Positions 45,215 to 54,829 are shown, counted from the stretch's first letter. The stretch is 64,000 nt of DNA from Streptomyces sp. SAI-127 (GCF_029894425.1 NZ_JARXYJ010000001.1:3472001-3536000); one strand, 5' to 3'. Program-made: numbers and translations. The notes: generated by a model not told the origin, from the letters alone.

Positions 45215-47070
45215 CGGCCCCCACCACCAACGCCCCCGCGGCGGACGACGAACCGGAACTCCCCCGTCACCAGGACGCGATGGACGCCTTCGACCGCGAC
45301 CGGCTGCCCACTCCCCCACGCGCCACCTCCCTCCTGCTGCGCTCCCTGCTCGCCCCGATGAAAGCGCGGGTCACCCTCACCACGTTCCTGCTGCTGCTCC
45401 AGCAGGCGGCCGTGCAGGCGGGCCCGCTGCTGGTCGCGTACGCCATCGACCGCGCGGTTCCCGCGTTCCGGGACCACGACAGCGGCCCGTTGATCGCGGT
45501 CGGCGCCGGCTATCTGCTGTCCGCGCTGGCCTCCGGCGGGCTCCAGTACGCGTTCATCCTGGTCTCCGCCCGCGTCAACCAGGACGTGCTGCTCGACCTG
45601 CGCGGCCGGATCTTCCGGCACGCGCAGGCGCTGAGCATCGACTTCCACGAGCGTTACACCTCGGGCCGGCTCATCTCCCGTTCGACGACGGACGTGGAGT
45701 CGCTGCGCGAACTGCTCAATGAAGGCCTGCAGGAACTCGTCACCGTCATCCTGTCCTTCCTCTACATCTCCGCCCTGCTGCTCTGGCTGGATCTCGCCCT
45801 CGGCGCGGTCGCGGTGGCGTCCTTCGTGCCGCTGTACCTGCTCGTGCGGGGCTACCGGCGGCGCGCGGGCCGGGTGTACCGCAAGCGGTCGACCGCGATC
45901 GCCGCCGTGATCGTCAAGTTCGTCGAGACGATGAACGGCATCCGGCCGGTGCGCGCGTTCCGCCGCGAGGCCGCCAACGACGCCGACTTCGCCGTACTGA
46001 ACAAGCGGCACGAGCGGGTCAACGGCGACGCGCTGCTGGAGATGGCCCGCTATGTCGTCAGTTCCCGGCTGGTCGCCAACACGGCCGTCGCGGGGATCGT
46101 GCTGTGGGGCGCCTACCGGGTCGCCCAGGACTCGCTGGAGCTGGGTGTACTGGCGGCGGCGGTGCTGTATCTGCGGCGGCTGTACGACCCGATCGACCGG
46201 CTCGGGATGTTCCTGAACTCCTACCAGTCGGCGGCGGCCTCCCTGGAGAAGATCGCGGGCCTGCTCGCCCAGACCCCGACCGTGCCCGAGCCCGTGACAC
46301 CCAGGCAGCTCCCGGCCCTCGAGTCGCAGCACCCGGGCCGCGAGGTCGTCTTCGACGGCGTCCGCTTCGCCTACCGCACCGGCGGCGAGGTGCTCCCCCG
46401 CTTCGATCTGACCCTGCCCGCCGGGCAGACGGTCGCGGTGGTCGGCTCGACCGGCGCCGGGAAGTCGACGCTCGCCAAGCTCCTCGCCCGTTTCTACGAC
46501 CCCTCGGACGGCCGCGTCCTCCTGGACGGCGTGGACCTTCGCGAGCTCGCCGTGCCCGAACTGCGGCGCGGGGTGGTCATGGTGACGCAGGAGGCGTTCC
46601 TGTTCTCCGGCACGGTCGCCGAGAACATCGCGATCGGCCGGCCGGACGCCACCCGCGAGGAGATCGAGCAGGCGGCGAAGGCGATCGGCGCACACGACTT
46701 CATCAGCCTGCTGCCCGACGGCTACGACACGGACGTACGCAAGCGCGGCGGCCGCATCTCGGCGGGTCAGCGCCAACTCGTGGCGTTCGCGCGGGCGCTG
46801 CTCGCCGATCCGGCGGTGCTGATCCTGGACGAGGCGACCAGCTCGCTCGACATCCCGGGCGAGCGGGCCGTGCAGCGCGCGATGGCGACGGTCCTGAAGG
46901 GCCGTACGGCCGTGGTGATCGCGCACCGGCTGTCGACCGTGGAGATCGCCGACCGGGTGCTGGTCATGGAGCACGGCAGGATCGTCGAGGACGGCACACC
47001 GGCCGAACTCGTCGCGGGCACGGGCCGGTTCGCGGACCTGCACCGGGCCTGGCGGGACAGCCTGGCGTGA
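45211..47070 (+). CDS. ABC half-exporter, subunit 2 of first pair
   Basis: A 619-residue half-transporter, partner of the preceding gene with which it shares an ATGA overlap. Membrane domain at about residues 45-335, ATPase at 375-612. Walker A VGSTGAGKSTL, Q-loop TQEAF, Walker B LILDEATSS with the catalytic Glu, and H-loop IAHRLST are normal; the signature is ISAGQ. Combined with the LSGGQ of subunit 1 it should form the one consensus ATP site of the heterodimer. Substrate unknown. Confidence 0.94.
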   Translation: MTAPTTNAPAADDEPELPRHQDAMDAFDRDRLPTPPRATSLLLRSLLAPMKARVTLTTFLLLLQQAAVQAGPLLVAYAIDRAVPAFRDHDSGPLIAVGAGYLLSALASGGLQYAFILVSARVNQDVLLDLRGRIFRHAQALSIDFHERYTSGRLISRSTTDVESLRELLNEGLQELVTVILSFLYISALLLWLDLALGAVAVASFVPLYLLVRGYRRRAGRVYRKRSTAIAAVIVKFVETMNGIRPVRAFRREAANDADFAVLNKRHERVNGDALLEMARYVVSSRLVANTAVAGIVLWGAYRVAQDSLELGVLAAAVLYLRRLYDPIDRLGMFLNSYQSAAASLEKIAGLLAQTPTVPEPVTPRQLPALESQHPGREVVFDGVRFAYRTGGEVLPRFDLTLPAGQTVAVVGSTGAGKSTLAKLLARFYDPSDGRVLLDGVDLRELAVPELRRGVVMVTQEAFLFSGTVAENIAIGRPDATREEIEQAAKAIGAHDFISLLPDGYDTDVRKRGGRISAGQRQLVAFARALLADPAVLILDEATSSLDIPGERAVQRAMATVLKGRTAVVIAHRLSTVEIADRVLVMEHGRIVEDGTPAELVAGTGRFADLHRAWRDSLA

Positions 47071-47086
47071 ATCGACAGGGGGACAG

Positions 47087-48778
47087 GTGATCGACGCGTA
47101 CGAGGACCCCGGCACGCCCGACGTCCGGGGCGGCTGGCGGTATCTGTGGTGGCTGGTCCGCTGCCAGCCCGGGCGGTCCGCCGCCGGGGCGCTGCTGGGC
47201 AGCTCCTGGATGGTGCTGCTGGCGGCGACGCCGTATCTGATGGCGAAGGCGATCGACGAGGGCCTGGAGCCGGGCGACTGGGCGGCGCTCGCCGGCTGGT
47301 GCTTCGCCCTGTTCGCGGTCGGTTCCTTCAACGCCTGGCTGAGCATCATGCGGCACCGCACGATGACCCGGGTGCGGATGGATGCCAACTTCCGCACGGT
47401 CAAGGTGGTCGTCGGACAGGCGGTCCGCCTCGGCGCCGCCCTCTCGCGCCGGACCGGGGCCGGGGAGGTCGTCACGATCGGGGTGGGCGACGTGCAGACG
47501 ATCGCCCAGGCCCTGACCGTCGTCGGCCCGGGCGTCGGCGCGTGCGTCGCCTATCTGACGGTGGCCGCCCTGCTGGTGTCGGTCTCTCCGCTCCTCGCGG
47601 CCGTGGTCCTGCTCGGCATTCCGGCGATCGTTCTCCTCGTGGGCCCCTTCCTGTCCCGCCTCCAGGGCGCCGAGACGGAGTACCGCGACCGCCAGGGTGT
47701 CCTCACCTCCCGCATCGCCGACCTCGCGGGCGGCCTGCGCGTCCTCAACGGCCTCGGCGGCAAGGGCCTGGTCGCCGACGCCTTCCACCGCGACAGCCAG
47801 CACCTACGGGCCCAGGGCTACCGGGTCGGCGCGGTCACCAGCTGGGTCCAGGCCCTCGGCGTGGGCCTGCCCACCCTGTTCCTCGCCGTGGTCACCTGGC
47901 TCGCGGCCCGCCTGGCCGCCCAAGGGGAGATCACCGTGGGCGAGTTGGTGGCGGTGTACGGCTATGTCGCCGTCCTGGTGGGTCCGGTGGCGTTCTGGGT
48001 GGAGTGCGGCTACCAGCTCAGCCGGGGCGTGGTGGCGGCGAGGAGGGTCGTACGGTTCCTGCGCCTGGAGCCCCTGGAGGACCGGGGTGCACGGGACGCC
48101 CCGGCGGAACCGTCGGTCCTGCACGACCCGGAGTCGGGGGTGAGCATCCTCCCGGGCCGCCTGACGGCACTGGCCTGCGCGAGGCCCACGGACACGGCGA
48201 CGGTCCTGGACCGCCTGGCGCGCTACACCCCGTCGCAGTCGACCTGGGGCGGAGTGCCGCTGGACGAGATCCGGCTGCCCCGGATCAGAGAGCACATCCT
48301 GCTGGCGGACCACGAGGCCGACCTGTTCGCGGGCACACTGCGCGAGGTGATCATGGGAGCGGACTCCGACCCCGCAGCCGCCCTGCACGCAGCCGTGGCG
48401 GACGACATCGTCCAAGCTCTCCCCGACGGCCTCGACTCACCGATGGACGCCCAGGCCCGCAACCTCTCCGGCGGCCAGCGTCAACGCATCCGACTGGTGA
48501 GGGCCCTCCTCGCCGACCCGGAAATCCTCCTGGCCATAGAACCCACCTCCGCCCTGGACGCCCACACAGAAGCCCTCGTGGCCAAGCGGCTGCGCCAGAC
48601 CAGGGAAGGCCGCACCACAGCCGTCACCACCACCTCCCCCCTCGTCCTCGACCACGCCGACACGGTCCTCTACCTGGTCGACGGCAAACTCGCGGCGACC
48701 GGCACCCACCAGCAACTCCTCACCGAGGAACCGGGATACCGCGCCCTGGTCGCCCGGGACGCGGAGGTCATGAAATGA
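47087..48778 (+). CDS. degenerate ABC half-exporter, subunit 1 of second pair
   Basis: A 563-residue half-transporter with a normal six-helix domain (residues 25-310). Its ATPase domain is strongly degenerate: Walker A is replaced by ALACARPTDTATV without Gly-Lys-Ser, the Q-loop is ADHEADL, Walker B is LLAIEPTSALD without the Asp, and the H-loop is TTTSPL. Yet the signature [16 protein letters not shown] is perfect. It cannot bind ATP by itself in the usual way but can supply the signature to its partner. The GTG follows AGGGGGACAG. Confidence 0.92.
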   Translation: MIDAYEDPGTPDVRGGWRYLWWLVRCQPGRSAAGALLGSSWMVLLAATPYLMAKAIDEGLEPGDWAALAGWCFALFAVGSFNAWLSIMRHRTMTRVRMDANFRTVKVVVGQAVRLGAALSRRTGAGEVVTIGVGDVQTIAQALTVVGPGVGACVAYLTVAALLVSVSPLLAAVVLLGIPAIVLLVGPFLSRLQGAETEYRDRQGVLTSRIADLAGGLRVLNGLGGKGLVADAFHRDSQHLRAQGYRVGAVTSWVQALGVGLPTLFLAVVTWLAARLAAQGEITVGELVAVYGYVAVLVGPVAFWVECGYQLSRGVVAARRVVRFLRLEPLEDRGARDAPAEPSVLHDPESGVSILPGRLTALACARPTDTATVLDRLARYTPSQSTWGGVPLDEIRLPRIREHILLADHEADLFAGTLREVIMGADSDPAAALHAAVADDIVQALPDGLDSPMDAQARNLSGGQRQRIRLVRALLADPEILLAIEPTSALDAHTEALVAKRLRQTREGRTTAVTTTSPLVLDHADTVLYLVDGKLAATGTHQQLLTEEPGYRALVARDAEVMK

Positions 48779-50553
48779 GCAGGGGCCACCTCCCGGTCGC
48801 CGACCAGGCCGCCGTACGGCGCGCGTCCGTCCGGCTGATACGCAAGGACGCCCGCGCCTTCACCGCCGTACTCGCCCTGAACGCACTCGCCGCCCTCAGC
48901 GGTCTGGCCGGACCGTGGCTGCTCGGCCGGATCATCGACGAGGTGCGCGCCGGTGAGGGCGTGGCCGCGGTGGACCGGCTCTCGCTCGTCCTCGTGGTGT
49001 GCGCGAGCACGCAGCTGCTCCTCGCCCGCTGGGCCCGCTATGTCGGTCACCGCTTCGGCGAACGCACCCTCGCCCGCGTCCGCGAGGAGTTCGTGGAGCG
49101 CACCCTGGCCCTGCCCGCCTCCGTCGTGGAGCGCGCCGGCACCGGGGACCTCACCGCCCGGGGCACCGCGGACGTCGCGACCGTCGGCACCACCCTGCGC
49201 GACGCGGGACCCGAACTCCTCATCAACTCCGTGCAGTTCCTGTTCCTGCTGGCCGCGGTGTTCTTCCTCGACCCGCTGCTCGGTGCCGTCGGTGTGTTCG
49301 GTCTGCTGCCCATCTGGTTCGTCCTGCGCTGGTATCTGCGGCGAGCGCGGGACGGCTATCTGGCCGAGGGCGCGGCCACCTCCGACGTCGCCGAGATCCT
49401 CGCGGCCACGGCGTCCGGCGCCCGCACGGTCGAGGCGCTCCGGCTCGAGGAGCGGCGCGTCCGGGCGAGCCGGGACGCCCTCGACACGGCCCGCCGCACC
49501 CGCCTCTACACCCTCTACCTGCGCAGTGTGTTCTTCCCTGTGGTGGAGGTGGCGTACATCCTGCCCGTGGCCGGTGTGCTCCTGGTCGGCGGCATGCTGC
49601 ACGCGCAGGGCGTGATGAGCCTCGGCTCGGTCGTGGCGGCCGCCCTGTATCTCCAGCAACTGGTCAACCCGCTCGACCAGATCCTGGTGCGGGTCGAGCA
49701 ACTCCAGTCCAGCGGCGCCTCGTTCGCCCGCGTGGAGGGCCTCGCCGCGGCCCCGCGGGCCTCCGTCGAGAACTCCCCCACCCCCGCCGACGACCGCATC
49801 GACGTCACCGCCGTGCGCTACTCCTACGGCCGCGGCGGGGAGGTCCTGCACGGCGTCGACTTGACCGTGCGCCCCGGTGAACGCCTTGCCGTCGTGGGCC
49901 CGTCCGGCGCCGGGAAGACCACCCTGAGCAGGCTGCTCGCGGGGGTCGACGCGCCGACTTCCGGCTCGGTGACCGTCGGCGGGGTCCCCGTCGTCGGCCT
50001 CGACCCCGAGCAGCTGCGCCGCCAGGTCGTCCTGGTCACCCAGGAGCACCACGTCTTCCTGGGCACGGTCCGCGACAACCTCCTCATCGCCGAACCCGGC
50101 GCCGGGGACGAGGAGTTGTGGGCCGCCCTGACCGCCGTGGGAGCCGACGGGTGGGTGCGGGAGCTGCCCGAGGGGCTCGACACCGCGCTCGGCGAGGACG
50201 GTTGCCGTACGGACGGCTCTCAGGCGCAGCAACTCGCCCTGACCCGGGTGGTGTTGGCGGACCCGCACACCCTGATCCTCGACGAGGCGACCGCGCTCCT
50301 CGATCCCACGACCGCGCGGCACACCGAGCGCGCCCTGGCCGCCGTACTCGAAGGACGCACGGTCATCGCGATCGCGCACCGGCTGCACACGGCGCACGAC
50401 GCGGACCGGGTGGCGGTGATGGAGAACGGCCTGCTGACCGAGCTCGGTACGCATGAGGAGCTGGTGGCGGCGGACGGGGCCTACGCGGCGCTGTGGGGGT
50501 CGTGGCACGGGGACCGGCCCTCGGTGTCCGACCAGGGTGGAAAGTCCGTATAG
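48775..50553 (+). CDS. ABC half-exporter, subunit 2 of second pair, signature lost
   Basis: A 592-residue half-transporter overlapping the preceding gene by ATGA. Membrane domain at about residues 25-310. Walker A VVGPSGAGKTTL, Q-loop VTQEHH, Walker B LILDEATALLD and H-loop IAHRLHT are all normal, but LSGGQ is replaced by TDGSQAQQ. This is the exact complement of its partner: one working ATP site from this subunit's nucleotide motifs and the other subunit's LSGGQ. It ends the four-gene exporter array. Confidence 0.93.
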   Translation: MSRGHLPVADQAAVRRASVRLIRKDARAFTAVLALNALAALSGLAGPWLLGRIIDEVRAGEGVAAVDRLSLVLVVCASTQLLLARWARYVGHRFGERTLARVREEFVERTLALPASVVERAGTGDLTARGTADVATVGTTLRDAGPELLINSVQFLFLLAAVFFLDPLLGAVGVFGLLPIWFVLRWYLRRARDGYLAEGAATSDVAEILAATASGARTVEALRLEERRVRASRDALDTARRTRLYTLYLRSVFFPVVEVAYILPVAGVLLVGGMLHAQGVMSLGSVVAAALYLQQLVNPLDQILVRVEQLQSSGASFARVEGLAAAPRASVENSPTPADDRIDVTAVRYSYGRGGEVLHGVDLTVRPGERLAVVGPSGAGKTTLSRLLAGVDAPTSGSVTVGGVPVVGLDPEQLRRQVVLVTQEHHVFLGTVRDNLLIAEPGAGDEELWAALTAVGADGWVRELPEGLDTALGEDGCRTDGSQAQQLALTRVVLADPHTLILDEATALLDPTTARHTERALAAVLEGRTVIAIAHRLHTAHDADRVAVMENGLLTELGTHEELVAADGAYAALWGSWHGDRPSVSDQGGKSV

Positions 50554-50786
50554 CGAACATGAACTCCCGGACAACGAACGATTTCCGGCCAAGTTCCTGA
50601 CGCGCTCCTGACAGTACGGGCTTTCCGGTGCCAGGCTTCCCACGGCCGCTTCACAGCAACCTCACAGATCTCTCGCTGTGTTCTGATCCGCGGCCGTCTG
50701 CACCTCGTTCCGCGTACCGCCCGGACGGTCGACCCACCGTCCGGTCTCCCCTGGCCGCGCGATCCGCGGCCGCGCAGAAGGAGTCA
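50554..50786 (+). promoter_or_regulatory. promoter region of the first M4 protease
   Basis: The 233-base spacer between the exporter array and the M4 protease holds no gene. It should carry the protease promoter; AAGGAG at 50777-50782 serves the GTG start. I see no convincing -35/-10 pair. Confidence 0.4.
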
Positions 50787-52643
50787 GTGTTGAGAGACAG
50801 TTCCTCCCACAGACGCACCCCCCGCACCCCCCGCGCCCTGCACCGCAGGGCCGCTGCCGTGGCCCTCGTCGGTGTCTCGGCCCTGATCGCCGCGGCCGTC
50901 CAGTCGGGCGCCGCCACCGCAGCCCCGGAGAAGGCACCGTCGGCCGCGAGCAAGGTGATCCCGGGCGCCGAGTCCCTCAAGCTCACCCCCGCCCAGCGCG
51001 CCGAGCTGATCCGCGAGGCGAACGCCACCAAGGCGGACACCGCCAAGGACCTCGGCCTGGGCGCCAAGGAGAAGCTGGTCGTCCGTGACGTCGTCAAGGA
51101 CGGCGACGGCACGCTCCACACCCGCTACGAGCGCACCTACGACGGCCTGCCCGTCCTCGGCGGCGACCTGGTCGTGGAGACCGCGAAGTCCGGGGCGACC
51201 GAGGCGGTCGTCAAGGCCACCCAGAAGGCCATCAGGCCCGCCACGACCACGGCCGCGCTGCCCGCCGCCAAGGCCGAGACGCAGGCCCTGAAGGCCGCGA
51301 AGGCGGCGGACGCGAAGACCCCCGACGTCAACCGCGCCCCGCGCAAGGTCATCTGGGCCGGCAACGGCACGCCAACCCTGGCGTACGAGACAGTCGTCGG
51401 CGGTCTGCAGGAGGACGGCACACCGAACGAGCTGCACGTCGTCACGGACGCGGCGACCGGCGCGAAGCTCTTCGAGTACCAGGGCATCGAGAACGGCACC
51501 GGCAACACCATGTACAGCGGCTCGGTCACCCTCGGCACCACCCAGTCCGGGTCGACGTACAACCTGACCGACGGGGCGCGCGGCGGCCACAAGACGTACA
51601 ACCTCAACCGCGGCACCTCCGGCACCGGCACCCTCTTCTCGGGCCCCGACGACATCTGGGGCAACGGCAGCGCGTCCAATGCGGAGACCGCGGGCGCCGA
51701 CGCGCACTACGGCGCCGCGCTCACCTGGGACTACTACAAGAACGTGCAGGGGCGTTCGGGTATCCGCGGTGACGGTGTCGGGGCGTACTCCCGGGTCCAC
51801 TACGGCAACAACTACGTCAACGCGTTCTGGTCGGACAGCTGCTTCTGCATGACGTACGGCGACGGCTCGGGCAACACCCACCCGCTGACGTCGATCGACG
51901 TGGCCGGTCACGAGATGACCCACGGCGTCACGTCGAACACCGCGGGACTCAACTACTCGGGCGAGTCCGGCGGGTTGAACGAGGCGACCTCCGACATCTT
52001 CGGCACGGCCGTCGAGTTCTACGCCAACAACTCCTCCGACGTCGGTGACTACCTCATCGGTGAGGAGATCGACATCAACGGCGACGGGACGCCGCTGCGT
52101 TACATGGACAAGCCGAGCAAGGACGGCGCGTCCAAGGACAGCTGGTACTCGGGGATCGGGTCGGTGGACGTCCACTACTCGTCCGGCCCCGCGAACCACT
52201 TCTTCTACCTCCTGTCGGAGGGCAGTGGCACCAAGACCATCAACGGTGTCACCTACAACTCCGCGACGTCGGACGGCCTTCCGGTCACCGGCATCGGCCG
52301 GGACAAGGCGGAGAAGATCTGGTTCCGCGCACTGACCACGAAGTTCACGACCACGACCAACTACGCGGCCGCCCGCACCGGCACCCTCGCGGCGGCGGGT
52401 GAGCTGTACGGCACGACGAGCGCCGAGTACACGGCCGTGGCGAACGCCTGGGCGGGCGTGGCGGTCGGCTCGCGGCCCCGGCGGTGGCGGCGGTGGCGGC
52501 ACCTCGTTCGAGTCGACCACCGACGTATCGATTCCGGACAACGGGGCGGCGGTCAACTCGCCGATCACCGTGTCCGGGCGCACGGGCAACGCGCCGTCGA
52601 ACCTCGCGGTCGCGGTCGACATCGTGCACACCTACATCGGTGA
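50787..52643 (+). CDS. secreted M4 thermolysin-like metalloprotease, 3' frameshift
   Basis: A secreted neutral protease. Residues 1-48 hold a signal peptide, then an FTP/PepSY propeptide (about 55-220) and the M4 catalytic domain with HEMTH (His375, Glu376, His379) and Glu399 in GGLNEATSD. The M4 C-terminal domain ends near residue 560 at WAGVAVG. The frame then shifts: an extra C in the CCCC run at 52476-52479 sends translation into RRWRRWRHLVRV and to a stop at 52643. The proper continuation, a Gly linker and P-domain, lies in the next frame. The protease itself is complete. Confidence 0.9.
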   Translation: MLRDSSSHRRTPRTPRALHRRAAAVALVGVSALIAAAVQSGAATAAPEKAPSAASKVIPGAESLKLTPAQRAELIREANATKADTAKDLGLGAKEKLVVRDVVKDGDGTLHTRYERTYDGLPVLGGDLVVETAKSGATEAVVKATQKAIRPATTTAALPAAKAETQALKAAKAADAKTPDVNRAPRKVIWAGNGTPTLAYETVVGGLQEDGTPNELHVVTDAATGAKLFEYQGIENGTGNTMYSGSVTLGTTQSGSTYNLTDGARGGHKTYNLNRGTSGTGTLFSGPDDIWGNGSASNAETAGADAHYGAALTWDYYKNVQGRSGIRGDGVGAYSRVHYGNNYVNAFWSDSCFCMTYGDGSGNTHPLTSIDVAGHEMTHGVTSNTAGLNYSGESGGLNEATSDIFGTAVEFYANNSSDVGDYLIGEEIDINGDGTPLRYMDKPSKDGASKDSWYSGIGSVDVHYSSGPANHFFYLLSEGSGTKTINGVTYNSATSDGLPVTGIGRDKAEKIWFRALTTKFTTTTNYAAARTGTLAAAGELYGTTSAEYTAVANAWAGVAVGSRPRRWRRWRHLVRVDHRRIDSGQRGGGQLADHRVRAHGQRAVEPRGRGRHRAHLHR

Positions 52644-52848
52644 CCTCCGGGTGCAGCTGATCGCCCCGGACGGTACGGCGTACACGCTGAAGGCGTACGG
52701 CACCGGCGGCAGCACCGACAACCTCAACACCACGTACACGGTCAACGCCTCCTCCGAGGTCGCCAACGGCACCTGGCAGTTGCGGGTCCAGGACAACGCG
52801 GCCCAGGACACCGGCTACATCAACAGCTGGAAGCTCACCTTCCCGTAG
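52480..52848 (+). pseudogene. out-of-frame P-domain of the first M4 protease
   Basis: In the +1 frame relative to the protease, the sequence reads Gly repeats followed by TSFESTTDVSIPDNG and a proprotein-convertase P-domain ending NSWKLTFP and a stop at 52848. P-domains are common C-terminal partners of secreted proteases. With one base removed from the C run it would fuse to the protease, so it is either a recent frameshift, a phase-variable tract or a sequencing error. There is no own start. Confidence 0.75.
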
Positions 52849-52875
52849 GCCGGCGCGACCGACAGGCACACGGAC

Positions 52876-52924
52876 AGGGCGCCGCCCCGGTGGTTCGACT
52901 CCCCGGGGCGGCGCCCTCTTTTTG
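52876..52924 (+). terminator. strong intrinsic terminator after first M4 protease
   Basis: A 15-pair GC-rich stem (agggcgccgccccgg / ccggggcggcgccct) with a 12-base loop is followed by CTTTTTG. It is a classical intrinsic terminator and confirms that the first protease unit, including the P-domain, ends here. Confidence 0.9.
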
Positions 52925-53140
52925 CCATCCCATGACTGATGTCTTGTTGGGGCTTTGCCAGGTCAACCGGCTTTACATCACTGCAATGTTCACCCACTGA
53001 TCGACTTTCGGCCAACATCACTTGAGGGTCATGACATGTACGCGCCTTGATGCCACGCTTCCTCACAACCGCCGCACAACTTCACAACCACCCCGGAAGG
53101 CAACCCCACGCCCTCCGGGCTCCCCCACGAAGGAGCTTGT

Positions 53141-54808
53141 GTGACCCCCCTCTACGCGCGTCACAAGCGCACCACTCTGGCCATCGCCACCGCTGTCGCG
53201 GCCGGAGCCCTGCTCACCACCGGTCTGACCACCGGCAGCGCCGCCGCCGTGACCCCGGCGGAGAGCGCAGGCAAGGCCGCCGCTGCGGGCACCCCGATCC
53301 AGCTGTCCGCGGCCGCGCGCACCTCGCTCATCAAGGAGCAGCAGGCCGAGGCCGGCTCCACGGCCCAGGAGATAGGCCTCGGCGCCAAGGAGAAGCTGGT
53401 CGTCAAGGACGTCGTGAAGGACGTCGACGGCACGGTCCACACCCGCTACGAGCGCACCTACGACGGTCTGCCCGTCCTCGGCGGCGACCTGGTCGTCCAC
53501 GAGTCGAAGTCCGGTGCGACCGAGGGTGTCTCCAAGGCGACGAAGGCCACCATCAGAGTCGCCTCCCTGACCCCGAAGGTCACCGTCGCCAAGGCCGAGA
53601 AGCAGGCGCTGACCATCGCCAAGGCCGCGGGTTCGGACAAGACCGCGGCGGACGGCGCGCGCAAGGTGATCTGGGCCGGCTCGGGCACCCCCGTCCTCGC
53701 CTACGAGACGATCGTCGGCGGCTTCCAGGACGACGGCACCCCGAACCAGCTGCACGTCATCACCGACGCCGCCACCGGCAAGAAGCTCTTCGAGTACCAG
53801 GGCATCGAGAACGCCACCGGCACCGGCAAGAGCCTGTACTCGGGCACGGTCAGCCTGGAGACCACCCTGTCGGGGTCGACGTACCAGCTGACCGACGGCA
53901 CGCGCGGCAGCCACAAGACGTACAACAAGTCCCACGGCACCAGCTCCTCCGCGGGCACGCTCTTCACGGACGCCGACAACACGTGGGGCACCGGAGCCGC
54001 CTCCAGCTCCACCACCGACCAGACGGCGGCCGTCGACGCCGCCTACGGCGCGGCGACCACCTGGGACTTCTACAAGTCCACCTTCGGCCGCAGCGGCATC
54101 AAGAACAACGGTGTCGCGGCCTACTCCCGGGTGCACTACGGCAACGCGTACGTCAACGCGTTCTGGGACGACAGCTGCTTCTGCATGACGTACGGCGACG
54201 GCGAGTCCAACACGCACCCGCTGACCTCGCTGGACGTGGCAGGCCACGAGATGAGCCACGGCGTCACCTCGAACACGGCGGGCCTGAACTACTCCGGCGA
54301 GTCCGGCGGTCTCAACGAGGCGACCTCCGACATCTTCGGCACGGGTGTGGAGTTCTACGCGGCCAACTCCAACGACGTCGGTGACTACCTCATCGGCGAG
54401 GAGATCGACATCAACGGCGACGGCAGCCCGCTGCGCTACATGGACAAGCCCAGCAAGGACGGCGGCTCGGCGGACTCCTGGTCCTCGTCGGTCGGCAACC
54501 TGGACGTCCACTACTCGTCGGGCGTGGCGAACCACTTCTTCTACCTCCTCTCGGAGGGCAGCGGCGCCAAGACGATCAACGGCGTGTCGTACAACTCGCC
54601 GACGTCCAACGGCTCCACGGTCACCGGCATCGGCCGCGCCAAGGCCCTGCAGATCTGGTACAAGGCGCTGACGACGTACTTCACGTCGACGACCAACTAC
54701 AAGGCGGCACGCACGGGCACGCTCTCCGCGGCGTCCGCCCTGTACGGCTCCACCAGCACCGAGTACAAGGCGGTGGCCGCGGCCTGGTCCGCGGTCAACG
54801 TGAGCTAG
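53141..54808 (+). CDS. second secreted M4 thermolysin-like metalloprotease
   Basis: A 555-residue paralogue of the previous protease. The signal peptide covers about residues 1-37, the FTP/PepSY propeptide to about 215, and the catalytic domain has HEMSH (His369, Glu370, His373) with Glu393. Long stretches such as GDYLIGEEIDINGDG are identical in the two copies. It ends right after the M4 C-terminal domain, with no linker or P-domain. AAGGAG lies eight bases before the GTG. The two genes are a tandem duplication. Confidence 0.94.
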   Translation: MTPLYARHKRTTLAIATAVAAGALLTTGLTTGSAAAVTPAESAGKAAAAGTPIQLSAAARTSLIKEQQAEAGSTAQEIGLGAKEKLVVKDVVKDVDGTVHTRYERTYDGLPVLGGDLVVHESKSGATEGVSKATKATIRVASLTPKVTVAKAEKQALTIAKAAGSDKTAADGARKVIWAGSGTPVLAYETIVGGFQDDGTPNQLHVITDAATGKKLFEYQGIENATGTGKSLYSGTVSLETTLSGSTYQLTDGTRGSHKTYNKSHGTSSSAGTLFTDADNTWGTGAASSSTTDQTAAVDAAYGAATTWDFYKSTFGRSGIKNNGVAAYSRVHYGNAYVNAFWDDSCFCMTYGDGESNTHPLTSLDVAGHEMSHGVTSNTAGLNYSGESGGLNEATSDIFGTGVEFYAANSNDVGDYLIGEEIDINGDGSPLRYMDKPSKDGGSADSWSSSVGNLDVHYSSGVANHFFYLLSEGSGAKTINGVSYNSPTSNGSTVTGIGRAKALQIWYKALTTYFTSTTNYKAARTGTLSAASALYGSTSTEYKAVAAAWSAVNVS

Positions 54809-54829
54809 TCCGCGAGAGGCCGGCTTGAC

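Noticed and set aside
52976..53140. A small gene in the spacer before the second M4 protease
   Set aside because: The short frames have no ribosome site or coding bias; the stretch is AT-richer and looks like promoter DNA.
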